From NCBI RefSeq assembly GCF_002294725.1, contig NZ_NSFT01000003.1, forward strand, positions 186,001 through 250,000: a stretch of DNA of 64,000 nucleotides, given 5' to 3'. A program made the position numbers and the translations under genes. This DNA comes from Mesorhizobium sp. WSM4313 (GTDB taxonomy: Bacteria; Pseudomonadota; Alphaproteobacteria; Rhizobiales; Rhizobiaceae). The notes beneath the pieces were generated by a model, which made no database searches, had not been told where the DNA came from, and saw only the letters and a program-made list of their open reading frames with translations. Positions 8,694 through 17,071 of the stretch are shown here, piece by piece (positions within the stretch are counted from its first letter, which is position 1; every line of letters begins with the position of its first letter).

Positions 8694-10108
8694 CCGCCGG
8701 CCGCCATCAGGATTTCGATGCGTCGGTTCGCGGCAGCCATCGGATCGGAGGCGATCTTTGGCTGCCGGTCGGCGAAGCCCGCGACCTCGGTGATGCGGCT
8801 TTCGTCGACGCCCCCGCGCACCAGCATATAGTAGGCCGAATGGGCGCGCGCGGTGGACAGCCGCCAGTTGTCGTAAGTGTCGCTGCGAAACGGCCGCGCG
8901 TCCGTGTGGCCGCTGATGGTGATGGTGCCCTTCTTCTCGTTGACGATGCGGCCGATCTTTTCCATCGCCAGCACCAGCTCGCGGCGTGGCATGGCCGAGC
9001 CGATCTCGAACATGCCGAAATCGAGCTGGTCGGTGATCGAAATGACGACGCCCTTGTCGGTGGCCTCGACCGAGACGCCGTCGGCCAGCTTTTCGCCCGG
9101 CAGGAATGCCTTGGCGAGCTCCTTCTTGATATCCGCCGCTTCCTGAAGAGCGGCTTTGCTCGGCGCCTTGTCGCCTTTGTCGGCGGCTTGCTCGGGTTCG
9201 GCCTTTTCTGCCTTCGCGCTTTCGGCTTTGGTGTCGGCCGCTGCAGCCTCGCGCTTGTCGACTTCAGCTTTCCCGCGTTGGGCTTTCTCGGTTTTGTCTG
9301 CTTCGCCCGACGCCTTCTCGGCGTCGCCTTGCGCGGCCTTTGGCCCGCTCTTGGCGTCGGTCTTTTGCGGGGTTGCCAGCGGCTCCAGCGGCGCGGCCGT
9401 CAGGGCAGGAGCGGCCGGAACGACCTTCACCTTCGGCACCGCGACGGCGGCGACCTTCTCGCCAGGCTTGACCGGATCGCCTTCGATCCTGGCGCGTTCG
9501 GCGGTGGCCTCGGCGCCAGGCGCCGCCACTTGCTGCGACCAGAAATCCGGCGCGAACGGATCGCGGTAGGATTCGCCGCCGGATGCGCCGGTTGCCGGAC
9601 CTGCCGCCTGGGCGCCGCCTTCGCCCTTGGCGCTGACGTTCTGCATCACGCCCGTATCGGCGGCGATCTCCGCCAGCACCGCGTAGGGATCGGCAAACAG
9701 CTTTTCATCGGAGAGCTGGGCATCCTGCGCCCCGGCCTTGGTCTGGCGGCGTTCGGAGGAACCGGCGCCGCCCTTGCCGTCATCGCCCGCCTTGGTCGCG
9801 CCCTGCTGCGGGTTGTCCGCGGTCAGCCCGACCTTGCTCGGGCCGTCGCCGAGGTCTTCCAGGCCCTTGCGGCTGGAGTTGCGATCGATCAGCTCGACCG
9901 GGTTGAAATAGCTGGCGACGGCCGCCTTGGTCTGCTCGTTGGCGGCGTTGATCAGCCACATGACGAGGAAGAAGCACATCATCGCCGTCATGAAGTCGGC
10001 GAAGGCGATCTTCCACACGCCACCATGGTGACCGTCGTCATGACCGTCGTGATTGCGCTTGACGATGATGATCTCGTGCCGGGGGTCGGCATGGTCGACG
10101 GCGCTCAT
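8690..10108 (-). CDS. motB: Flagellar stator protein MotB
   Basis: From MSAVDHADPR the product is 472 residues. A single membrane helix (about 34-54) contains FADFMTAMMCFFLVMWL, with Asp38 in the place of the proton-binding Asp32 of E. coli MotB. A very long Ala/Lys/Glu/Pro-rich linker follows (about 110-320), then an OmpA-like peptidoglycan-binding domain with ISGHTDARPF near residue 395. The start at 10108 overlaps the upstream gene by ATGA and is preferred over a frame 10 codons longer. MotB anchors the MotA proton channel to peptidoglycan; in rhizobia MotC contacts its periplasmic part. The linker is much longer than in enteric MotB (about 308 residues in total). Confidence 0.95.
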   Translation of the reverse strand: MSAVDHADPRHEIIIVKRNHDGHDDGHHGGVWKIAFADFMTAMMCFFLVMWLINAANEQTKAAVASYFNPVELIDRNSSRKGLEDLGDGPSKVGLTADNPQQGATKAGDDGKGGAGSSERRQTKAGAQDAQLSDEKLFADPYAVLAEIAADTGVMQNVSAKGEGGAQAAGPATGASGGESYRDPFAPDFWSQQVAAPGAEATAERARIEGDPVKPGEKVAAVAVPKVKVVPAAPALTAAPLEPLATPQKTDAKSGPKAAQGDAEKASGEADKTEKAQRGKAEVDKREAAAADTKAESAKAEKAEPEQAADKGDKAPSKAALQEAADIKKELAKAFLPGEKLADGVSVEATDKGVVISITDQLDFGMFEIGSAMPRRELVLAMEKIGRIVNEKKGTITISGHTDARPFRSDTYDNWRLSTARAHSAYYMLVRGGVDESRITEVAGFADRQPKIASDPMAAANRRIEILMAAGG

Positions 10109-10731
10109 GACAGGACCTCCGACAAGGACGCCGACCACTCGGCGATACGCGTCTCGAACACGGTTTCGTCGATGGTGACGGTCAGGTCGAAGCCCGGCGC
10201 CTCGGTGAAGTCGAGATTGGCGGCGCGGGATCCGAGCGCCGCCTGCAGCGGCTCGAACAGCGACAACGGCCCGCGGACAGCGATGCGCACGGCCTCGCTG
10301 TCGGCGATCGCCGCACTGATGGCGCGGGAAAGGGCGGCGAGCGAACGCTGCTGCAGGTCGTCGCTGAGAAGGCCGCCGACGATACGGGCGACGGTTGCGC
10401 CGGCAAGCTCGGCAACGCGCTGCTCCATGGCCTCGATGCGCGTGGCGACGGCGGCGCCGAGATCGCCGCCGAAGCTCTCAAGGAAAGTTTGCGCGGCCTG
10501 GTCGCTGGCCTGGCGCTCGGCGTCGAGCGCTGCCTGATGGGCCAGCGCGAGGCGCGCCTCGAGCGCTGCCTCCGCGTCGGCCACGGCCTCGGCGATCAGC
10601 GCGCCGATATCGGCCTGCGGCTCCGGCGCGGCCGGCAGATGCTCGGCGTCGCGCGCGGTCGGCGCCTGATTGGCACGCGGCGTGCGCGAACCAAAATCGG
10701 GCAGGAGATCGAAGAGGGCTGCGGAGGCCAT
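10105..10731 (-). CDS. FliH-like flagellar export stator protein
   Basis: The 208-residue product is Ala/Glu-rich with a long predicted helix (about 45-110: LIAEAVADAEAALEARLALA). A compact C-terminal half follows (about 115-208) with VARIVGGLLSDDL and a beta-rich end. This is the layout of FliH/HrpE-type proteins, which tether the FliI ATPase to the C ring. The gene lies between fliF and motB, 3 bases after the fliF stop and overlapping motB by ATGA. No other fliH candidate is in the window although fliI is present. FliH is poorly conserved, so I leave the symbol empty; the match rests on architecture and place. Confidence 0.65.
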   Translation of the reverse strand: MASAALFDLLPDFGSRTPRANQAPTARDAEHLPAAPEPQADIGALIAEAVADAEAALEARLALAHQAALDAERQASDQAAQTFLESFGGDLGAAVATRIEAMEQRVAELAGATVARIVGGLLSDDLQQRSLAALSRAISAAIADSEAVRIAVRGPLSLFEPLQAALGSRAANLDFTEAPGFDLTVTIDETVFETRIAEWSASLSEVLS

Positions 10732-10734
10732 GGC

Positions 10735-12393
10735 CTAACCCACGGCTTCCGGGACGGCTGCCCATTTGCGCAGAATCTGCGCGGTGCGCTCCTCGTTGAG
10801 GTCGACCATGCGGGCAAGCCGGTCCTGCGGCGCCGGCCGGATTTTCTGGCGCAGGTCATCGAGCGGGGTTGCACCGGCGCGCGCGCCGGGCAGGGCGCCG
10901 GCCGGGGCCTCGGCGGTGATCGCGGCGACCGGCGCATCGGGGGTCGGCAAGGAACGCTGCACGTCGTCGAAGCTCGGGCCGGCAATGGCCGCAGGCCTTG
11001 CCGACGCCGTCAGCGCGGCGGCCATCGGCTTGAGGCCGAAGAACGCCACCAGGAAGACGACGACGATGAAGGCGCCGGCATTGATCAGCGTGCCGGTATA
11101 GGTGCCGATCGAGGCGAGAATGCCCGGCTGATCTATCGGCTCGCCGTCGAGGCCGTTGATGAATTCGACCGCCGAGACGTCGATGATGTCGCCGCGCTTG
11201 TCGTCGAAGCCGGTCGCCGAGGCGACCATCTTCTGGATATCGGCGACTCGCTTGGCGATCTGCTCCGGCGTGGCGTCCTTGCCGAGGATGGTCTTCAGGC
11301 GATCCTGGTTGACGACGACCGCGATCGACATCTTGTTGACCGTGTAACCGTTGGAGACGGTGGCGATCTTCTTGGAATTGATCTCGTAGTTCGTGATCTC
11401 TTCCTTGCGGTCGTTCTGCGATGTGGATTGCGGGCCCTCGGTGGTGGTGGTCTGCGTCTCGGGCAGGTTCTGCTCGACGCTGGTCGGGGTCGAAGCCTGC
11501 TTCTGGTTGCTGGCCTCGTTGGTCTTCACCGACTGCACCGAACGCTCGACGCGCGAGTTCGGATCGAAGATCGTCTCCTCGGTCTGGCGCGTGTCGGTGT
11601 TGACGTCGGCCTTGACGCTGGCGCGGAAATTGTCCGGGCCGAGATAAGGGGTGAGCGCGCGGCGGATGTTGTCGCCGATCTGCGCCTCGACCGTCTGCTC
11701 GACGCCCAGCGTGCGCGCGGCGCTCGTGTTGGACGGGTCGTCGCCGGCGGCCAAAAGGTTGCCGTTGGAATCGAGCACGGTGACCTTGTCGGCCGAGAGG
11801 CCGGGAACGGCCGCGGCGACGAGGTGGCGGATCGACATGGCGCTCTTCTCGGCATCGCTGCCCGCATAGCGGATGACCACCGAGGCGGAGGGCTGCTGCT
11901 CGTCGCGACGGAAATTGGCACGCTCGGACATGACGATGTGGACTCGAGCCGCCTTGACGCCGGAGATCGACTGGATGGTGCGCGCGATCTCGCCTTCCAG
12001 GGCGCGCACGCGGGTGATCTGCTGCATGAAGGAGGTGAGGCCGAGCGAGCCGACATTGTCGAACAGCTCATAGCCGGCGTTGGCGCTGGTCGGCAGGCCT
12101 TTCTCGGCAAGCAGCATGCGCGCCTGCGCGGTGGTGCCGGCCGGTACCATCACGGATGTGCCGTCGGAGCCGACGTCGAAGCCGATGCCGGCGTCGGCCA
12201 GCACCAGTCCGATCTGATTGACGTCGGAACGCTCGAGGCCGACATAGAGCGTCTCATAGGCCGGACGGTTGAGATAGACCGACGCGATGCCGATGACGGC
12301 CATGACCAGGGCCGCGATGCCGCCCATGAGCGCCAGACGCCTCACGCCGAAGCTCTTCAAATTCGCGATGACGCTCTGGATCTGTTCCGGCAC
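10735..12393 (-). CDS. fliF: Flagellar MS-ring protein FliF
   Basis: The 552-residue product has an N-terminal membrane helix (about 22-44, LMGGIAALVMAVIGIASVYL) and two ring-building motif regions (YETLYVGLERSDVNQIGLVL; RVHIVMSERANFRRDEQQPS). A Gln/Thr-rich hypervariable stretch follows, then a second helix near 430-450 (GAFIVVVFLVAFFGL) and a cytoplasmic tail (LARMVDLNEERTAQILRKW) of the kind that binds FliG. It assembles the MS ring on which switch and export gate are built. The gene starts the leftward operon fliF-fliH-motB-motC-fliK, just after the terminator of the first flagellin gene. Confidence 0.95.
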   Translation of the reverse strand: MPEQIQSVIANLKSFGVRRLALMGGIAALVMAVIGIASVYLNRPAYETLYVGLERSDVNQIGLVLADAGIGFDVGSDGTSVMVPAGTTAQARMLLAEKGLPTSANAGYELFDNVGSLGLTSFMQQITRVRALEGEIARTIQSISGVKAARVHIVMSERANFRRDEQQPSASVVIRYAGSDAEKSAMSIRHLVAAAVPGLSADKVTVLDSNGNLLAAGDDPSNTSAARTLGVEQTVEAQIGDNIRRALTPYLGPDNFRASVKADVNTDTRQTEETIFDPNSRVERSVQSVKTNEASNQKQASTPTSVEQNLPETQTTTTEGPQSTSQNDRKEEITNYEINSKKIATVSNGYTVNKMSIAVVVNQDRLKTILGKDATPEQIAKRVADIQKMVASATGFDDKRGDIIDVSAVEFINGLDGEPIDQPGILASIGTYTGTLINAGAFIVVVFLVAFFGLKPMAAALTASARPAAIAGPSFDDVQRSLPTPDAPVAAITAEAPAGALPGARAGATPLDDLRQKIRPAPQDRLARMVDLNEERTAQILRKWAAVPEAVG

Positions 12394-12511
12394 GATTCAA
12401 CCGCTCCCAGCATGACTGTCCGCCGGAAGACTAGACCGCGAAGCTTGTGCGAGGATGATAGGCGTGCCGCCGAAGGTCCAGCAAAGCGTCGACCCGGCTC
12501 TTATCCAAAAA

Positions 12512-12543
12512 CGAAAAAGGCCGCGCCCGTGGCGCGGCCTTTC
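12512..12543 (-). terminator. Rho-independent terminator of the 12567-13637 flagellin gene
   Basis: A 9-bp perfect stem, GGCCGCGCC (12519-12527) with GGCGCGGCC (12531-12539), is followed on the minus strand by a broken U tract (TTTTTCGTTTTT). It lies 24-55 bases after the flagellin stop and before fliF, so it should separate the abundant flagellin transcript from the basal-body operon. Confidence 0.88.
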
Positions 12544-12566
12544 GCCGGTCGGAATATTTCTGCCGA

Positions 12567-13637
12567 TTAGCCGTTCTTGAACAGCGCCAGGATCGACTGC
12601 GAGGAGCTGTTGGCGATCGACAGCGACTGGATGCCGAGCTGCTGCTGCACCTGCAGCGCCTGAAGGCGGGTCGATTCCTTGTTCATGTCGGCATCGACGA
12701 GCTGGCCGACGCCGCGGTCGATGGAGTCCATCAGGCTCTGGGTGAAGGTCTTCTGCAGGTCGATCGAGCTCTTGGCGGCGCCGAGCACGGTGGCGGCGTC
12801 GGTAAGCTGACTCATGACGTTGTCGATCTTGGTGACCATCTGGGTGATGATGTCGTCGGTCACGCCCGTTGCCGTGATGTCGAGATTGAAGGCGGAGACG
12901 TTGTCGATCTTGACGGGCGAGCCCGACACAGCGGCCTGGCCCGCGGTGTTGGCGGCGATGTCGGTGGCGCCGCCGGCGATCGAGGCCGCGTAAGCGGCAT
13001 CATATGCCGACTGGTCCGCAGCGGTGGAATAGATCGAAGTCTTGCGATCGAGAATGCCCTGGTTCTTGACGGCCGTTGCGAGGCCGGAATCGAACAGCTT
13101 GGTGCTCTCGACATTGATGTCGATGGTTCCGAGCGAGATGGCGCCGGACGAGGAGCGGTTGAACGAGGAGACGATCTGGGCGTCGGGCTGGACACCGTCA
13201 TTGGCGGCGGCGACTTGGGTCGACGTGACCGAAAGGTAATTCGAACCGGAGAAGGTGGCGGCATCGGCGAAGGACTTCATCTGCGCCTGAAGCGAGGTGA
13301 TTTCCGTCTGCGTCTTGGCTTTGTTGGCACCCGATTGGCCGACGCTCGAAAGCAGCTTGGTCTTGATCTGGCCGATCGTCGAAAGGACGTTGTTCATACC
13401 AGTGTAGGCTGTATCGACTTTCGAGGCGCCGAGGCCGAGCGCGTCCTGCACCGTGGAGAGTGCTTGATTGTCGGACCGCATGGTGGTGGCGATCGACCAG
13501 TAGGCGGCGTTGTCGGCGGCCTCGGAAACCCGATAGCCGGTCGAGATCCGGGCCTGCGTCTGCTCGAGCGATTTGTTGGTGGCGTTGAGGCTTTGAAGTG
13601 CAGTCAACGCCGCAGCGTTCGTCATGATGCTCGCCAA
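12567..13637 (-). CDS. Flagellin (TTG start)
   Basis: The 356-residue flagellin has the D0/D1 ends: N-terminal ASIMTNAAALTALQSLNAT, through ISTGYRVSEAADNAAYWSIA, and C-terminal VGQLVDADMNKESTRLQALQ with QQQLGIQSLSIANSSSQSIL. The central part (about 150-240) is variable. The start is TTG at 13637, supported by AAGGAG 8 bases upstream and by exact alignment with MASIMTN of the paralogue at 14880, where the codon is ATG. Flagellin leaders in alphaproteobacteria are bound by FlbT. Which of flaA-flaD this is cannot be decided here. It has its own leader and terminator, so it is probably monocistronic. Confidence 0.95.
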   Translation of the reverse strand: MASIMTNAAALTALQSLNATNKSLEQTQARISTGYRVSEAADNAAYWSIATTMRSDNQALSTVQDALGLGASKVDTAYTGMNNVLSTIGQIKTKLLSSVGQSGANKAKTQTEITSLQAQMKSFADAATFSGSNYLSVTSTQVAAANDGVQPDAQIVSSFNRSSSGAISLGTIDINVESTKLFDSGLATAVKNQGILDRKTSIYSTAADQSAYDAAYAASIAGGATDIAANTAGQAAVSGSPVKIDNVSAFNLDITATGVTDDIITQMVTKIDNVMSQLTDAATVLGAAKSSIDLQKTFTQSLMDSIDRGVGQLVDADMNKESTRLQALQVQQQLGIQSLSIANSSSQSILALFKNG

Positions 13638-13728
13638 GAAACTCGCTCCTTCTCAAAAGCCGGCATGCCACACAGGCCGGGATCGGCCCGTCCATCGGTT
13701 GCGATCATGCCGGTGGGCCGATTCGACA

Positions 13729-13770
13729 ACCTAAGTGATTGGTTAACCATACCTAGCGCGATATGGTTAA
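13729..13770 (-). promoter_or_regulatory. Candidate regulatory site upstream of the first flagellin gene
   Basis: On the minus strand the sequence reads TTAACC-N6-TTAGGT (13729-13746). The same pair with N7 spacing lies upstream of the other flagellin gene. Overlapping it is a perfect 9-bp inverted repeat, TTAACCATA (13743-13751) and TATGGTTAA (13762-13770), with a 10-base spacer. It lies about 92-133 bases from the start codon. I infer a promoter or activator site; no matching factor is known to me. Confidence 0.4.
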
Positions 13771-13838
13771 TGGCCTGTTAAAAGTAGGCTTCGGAGAAGT
13801 TAAGGAACGAGGGTTGCGCGAGCCTTGAGCAAACGCAA

Positions 13839-13867
13839 ATCGGGCCGCGCTTTTGGCGCGGCCCGAT
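13839..13867 (-). terminator. Rho-independent terminator of the 13894-14880 flagellin gene
   Basis: A perfect 12-bp stem ATCGGGCCGCGC (13839-13850) with GCGCGGCCCGAT (13856-13867) and a 5-base loop lies 27 bases past the stop codon. Bases after the stem on the minus strand are TTGCGTTT, a weak U tract. The stem resembles the terminator of the other flagellin gene. Confidence 0.82.
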
Positions 13868-13893
13868 GCTTTGGTCCGGTCAGTATGAAGCGA

Positions 13894-14880
13894 TCAGCCG
13901 CGGAAGAGCGACAGGATCGACTGCGACGAGCCGTTGGCGATCGACAGCGCCTGGACGCCAAGCTGCTGCTGAACCTGCAGCGCCTGGAGGCGGGTCGATT
14001 CCTTGTTCATGTCGGCATCGACGAGCTGGCCGACACCGCGATCGATGGAGTCCATCAGGCTCGAGGTGAAGGTCTTCTGCAGGTTGATCGAGCTCTTGGC
14101 GGCGCCGAGCTTGGTGGCGGCGTTCGTCATGTCCTTGAGCGCGGCGTCGACGACGTTCATCATCTGCTGGATCTGAGCGTCGCTGGCAGCGGTGGTGCCC
14201 GAGAAGATGGCCAGGCTGGCAACCGAATAGGTATCGCCGGCTGCCGGAGCTGCACCCAAGGTCGGGTTCTGAGCCGTGGCGGTCGTCGCGCCGGTGGTGC
14301 CGAGGCGAGCCGCATCGAGGATACCCTTCGAGGTCGGGGCAGCGCCCGAGTCATAGAGCTTGATGCTTTCCACATTGACGTCGATCGTCGAGATCGAAAC
14401 CGCGCCAGCGGCGCTGCGGTTGAAGGCCGAGACGATCTTGACGTCCGCCGCCGTGCCTGAAGCCGTCGAGACGGACAGCATGTTGGTGCCGGAGAAGGTG
14501 GCGCCGTCGGCATAGGCCTTCAGCTGCTTCTGAAGAGCGGCGATTTCGACCTGGGTCTTTTCCTTCGAAGCATCCGTCTGGCCGTAGGAAGCGGTCAGCT
14601 TCTGCTGGATCTGGTTGATGGTCGTGATCGCGCTGTCCATGCCGGTGTAGGCGGTGTCGACCTTCGAGGCGCCGAGGCCGAGCGCGTCCGAAACGGTGGA
14701 CATGGCCTGGTTGTCGGAGCGCATCGTGGTGGCAATCGACCAGTAAGCGGCGTTGTCGGAAGCCTGGGAAACGCGATAACCCGTCGAGATGCGGGACTGG
14801 GTGGTGTCGAGGTTCTTCTGGGTGGCGTTCAAGCTCTGCAGCGCGGTCAGCGCCGAGGCATTGGTCATGATACTGGCCAT
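13894..14880 (-). CDS. Flagellin
   Basis: The 328-residue flagellin is a close paralogue of the gene at 12567-13637. Both ends are nearly identical (MASIMTNASALTALQSLNAT; STRLQALQVQQQLGVQALSI), while the central region (about 150-240) differs and is shorter. It lacks a cleavable signal and is a filament subunit exported by the flagellar apparatus. Rhizobia build complex filaments from several flagellins, so the pair may form a mixed filament. A 245-base leader region upstream contains a hairpin and the motif shared with the other copy. Confidence 0.95.
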   Translation of the reverse strand: MASIMTNASALTALQSLNATQKNLDTTQSRISTGYRVSQASDNAAYWSIATTMRSDNQAMSTVSDALGLGASKVDTAYTGMDSAITTINQIQQKLTASYGQTDASKEKTQVEIAALQKQLKAYADGATFSGTNMLSVSTASGTAADVKIVSAFNRSAAGAVSISTIDVNVESIKLYDSGAAPTSKGILDAARLGTTGATTATAQNPTLGAAPAAGDTYSVASLAIFSGTTAASDAQIQQMMNVVDAALKDMTNAATKLGAAKSSINLQKTFTSSLMDSIDRGVGQLVDADMNKESTRLQALQVQQQLGVQALSIANGSSQSILSLFRG

Positions 14881-14916
14881 GGTACTCGTACCTTATTTTT
14901 ACACGGATTTTTTTGA

Positions 14917-14937
14917 CATACCGGCATGTCCGGTATG
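14917..14937 (-). promoter_or_regulatory. Inverted repeat in the flagellin mRNA leader
   Basis: A perfect 8-bp inverted repeat, CATACCGG-CATGT-CCGGTATG, lies 37-57 bases before the flagellin ATG and would form a hairpin in the leader. The other flagellin leader carries the same CATGCCGG octamer (13660-13667) without the full hairpin. FlbT is known in Caulobacter and Brucella to act on flagellin 5' leaders, so an RNA target is possible; this is inference. Confidence 0.4.
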
Positions 14938-15019
14938 ACGGTGCGGCATCATGCCAATGACCGCTCAATTGGGTCACCCGCCATCTGCAGGCGACTATGG
15001 CGGCAAGTTGCTACCAAAG

Positions 15020-15038
15020 ACCTAAATCGGACGGTTAA
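15020..15038 (-). promoter_or_regulatory. Candidate regulatory site upstream of the second flagellin gene
   Basis: On the minus strand this reads TTAACC-N7-TTAGGT, about 140-158 bases before the start codon. It matches the site at 13729-13746 upstream of the other flagellin gene except for one base of spacing. Nearby is a short palindrome CAGCTTG-CT-CAAGCTG (15067-15082). No recognised sigma factor motif was assigned. Confidence 0.35.
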
Positions 15039-15125
15039 TCGAAAATAATGTTGGAAGATTTGCGCGCAGCTTGCTCAAGCTGTCGAGGCGTGGCGCGGCA
15101 TGCTTGTGCGGTCCGGCGGGAACGA

Positions 15126-15857
15126 TCAGGTGAAGGATCGTACCAGGCTGCCGACCAGAAGGTTCCAGCCGTCGATCAGCACGAAGAACAGGATCTTGAA
15201 CGGCAGCGATACCACCGTCGGCGGCAGCATCATCATGCCCATGGCCATGGTGACGGTGGCGACGATCAGGTCGATGACGAGGAAGGGCAGGACGATGAGG
15301 AAGCCAATCTCGAAGCCGCGGCGGATCTCCGAGATCATGAAGGCCGGCACCAGGATGCGCAGGTCGACAGTCTCGCGCGAGACGGTCTGGCCGCGCTCGC
15401 GAGCGAGGTCGGCGAAGAGGTCGAAATCCTTGTCGCGCACATTGTGCAGCATGAAGTCGCGGAACGGGCCGGAAATCTTCTCGAACGCCTCGCCCTGCGT
15501 GATCTGGTTGTCCATCAGCGGCTTGACGCCGGTGTTCCAGGCCTGGTCGAAGGTCGGCGCCATGACATAGAACGTCATGAACAGCGACAGCGAGATCAGG
15601 ATCAGGTTGGCCGGCGTCGATTGCAGGCCGATGCCGGCGCGCAGAATCGAGAAGGCGATGACGAAGCGGGTGAAGCTCGTCACCATGATCAAAAGGCCCG
15701 GGGCCACCGAGAGCACGGTGAGCAGGCCGAACATCTGAATCAGATAGCCGACGGTCGTGCCGTCGGCCTTTCCGATGCCGCCAAGATCGAGCTGCTGAGC
15801 CGCGGCGACGGACGTGGTGACGACGATGAGCGCCGTGGCTATGAGGAACTTTCTCAT
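15126..15857 (-). CDS. fliP: Flagellar export gate protein FliP
   Basis: The 243-residue product begins with a signal peptide (MRKFLIATALIVVTTSVAAA), as FliP proteins do. Membrane helices lie near 42-65, 82-103, 183-212 and 218-240. The signatures FVIAFSILRAGIGLQSTPAN and MMMLPPTVVSLPFKILFFVL are diagnostic. FliP is a core subunit of the export gate with FliQ and FliR, which are not in the window. The ATG at 15857 overlaps the fliL stop by ATGA, making this the last gene of the flgB-to-fliP block. Confidence 0.96.
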   Translation of the reverse strand: MRKFLIATALIVVTTSVAAAQQLDLGGIGKADGTTVGYLIQMFGLLTVLSVAPGLLIMVTSFTRFVIAFSILRAGIGLQSTPANLILISLSLFMTFYVMAPTFDQAWNTGVKPLMDNQITQGEAFEKISGPFRDFMLHNVRDKDFDLFADLARERGQTVSRETVDLRILVPAFMISEIRRGFEIGFLIVLPFLVIDLIVATVTMAMGMMMLPPTVVSLPFKILFFVLIDGWNLLVGSLVRSFT

Positions 15858-16348
15858 TCGAGCAGCATCGTCCTGACGAGAACCTGTTTGACGTGGCCGC
15901 CGCTGCGCAGCGCCGCGCGCTCCTCGAGATCGGCCTTGAGATGCTGGTAGCCGCTGGCGCCTTCTATCTGATGCAGCTTGAGCGTGCGCACATAGGCGAG
16001 CAGGTCCTGGTGGATCTGCTCGGTCATCTCCTGCGGCTGCGGGGCATCGTAGAGCAGCGACGCCTCCAGCCGGATCCAGACTTCCGACGGCGAGGCGAGA
16101 TTGGTGGTGATCGGCGCCAGCTGCACCAGCGCTGGCCCGGCGCCCACCTTGCCGCCTTCGGCGGGTTTTTCCGCGGCACCGGCGTTTTCCGGAGCTGCGG
16201 GCACCGCTGCCGGCGTTTCGCCTTGCTTGAGATAGCCGCCAGAAAGCCAACCCATGCCGACGGCCGCGCCGGTCATGGCCAACAGCATGGCGAGCTGGAT
16301 CGCCAGGGAAGGTCCCTTCTTGGGCTGGATTTGCTCGACATTTGCCAC
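15854..16348 (-). CDS. fliL: Flagellar basal body-associated protein FliL
   Basis: The 164-residue product has a short cytoplasmic tail, one membrane helix (about 17-37, [19 protein letters not shown]), a Pro/Ala-rich linker and a periplasmic FliL domain (about 75-164). The domain ends VRTMLLE after the helix MTEQIHQDLLAYVRTLKLHQ. FliL surrounds or supports the stator and affects torque. The gene sits between flgH (18 bases upstream) and fliP (ATGA overlap), the usual rhizobial order. Confidence 0.92.
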   Translation of the reverse strand: MANVEQIQPKKGPSLAIQLAMLLAMTGAAVGMGWLSGGYLKQGETPAAVPAAPENAGAAEKPAEGGKVGAGPALVQLAPITTNLASPSEVWIRLEASLLYDAPQPQEMTEQIHQDLLAYVRTLKLHQIEGASGYQHLKADLEERAALRSGGHVKQVLVRTMLLE

Positions 16349-16366
16349 GGCAGCGCTCTCCCGGCC

Positions 16367-17071
16367 CTAGAAAGGAAGAACCTGGTCGAGGATCTGCTGG
16401 CCATAGGCAGGCTGCTGGACCTCGCTCACACGGCCACGGCCGCCATAAGAAATGCGCGCCTCGGCGATGCGCTCGTAGGGGATGGTGTTTTCCGCGCCGA
16501 TGTCGGACGGACGGACCATGCCGGCGATTGTCAGCACCCGAAGCTCGTAATTGACGCGGACCTCCTGCGAGCCCCTGATCATCAGATTGCCGTTGGGCAG
16601 CACGTCTGTCACGACAGCGGCGACATTGAGCTCGAGATTTTCCGAACGTTTGATCTCCCCATCGGCATTGGTCTCGGTGCTGGAGCTCAGGCCGGCGTCG
16701 CCCTTGCCGCTGGTGCTTGCCTTTTCCCATCCGAGATTGATGTCATAGCCAAGCTTGCGCGCGGCGGTGCGGCTGCGGTCGTTCTGGTTCTTGAAATTGG
16801 CCTTGTCGTTGAGCCTGATGTTGACGGTCAGGATGTCGCCGGCGCGCAGCGCGCGCGGGTCGGTAAACAGCCGGCTCTGGCGATCGTCCCACAGCGAGAA
16901 TTTCTTCGGCCGGGAGACAGGCGGCTCGGGGTAGCTGTAAGGGCCGGAACCACCTTCGCCGATGCCGGAGCCGACCGGCGACAAAGCGGGCTCCCTGCCG
17001 ACCTCCCTGAGATCGGTACCGCAGCCGGCCAGGGTGGCGAGGGCGATCAGGGCCAGCAATTTCAACTTCAT
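16367..17071 (-). CDS. flgH: Flagellar L-ring lipoprotein FlgH
   Basis: The 234-residue product is a lipoprotein with lipobox LAGC (Cys17) after a short signal. The FlgH domain follows, with SLWDDRQSRLFTDPRALRAGDI and TVNIRLNDKANFKNQNDRSR. The C terminus ends in QQILDQVLPF, typical of FlgH. It forms the outer-membrane L ring around the rod with the FlgI P ring. The ATG at 17071 overlaps the motE stop by ATGA. Confidence 0.95.
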   Translation of the reverse strand: MKLKLLALIALATLAGCGTDLREVGREPALSPVGSGIGEGGSGPYSYPEPPVSRPKKFSLWDDRQSRLFTDPRALRAGDILTVNIRLNDKANFKNQNDRSRTAARKLGYDINLGWEKASTSGKGDAGLSSSTETNADGEIKRSENLELNVAAVVTDVLPNGNLMIRGSQEVRVNYELRVLTIAGMVRPSDIGAENTIPYERIAEARISYGGRGRVSEVQQPAYGQQILDQVLPF

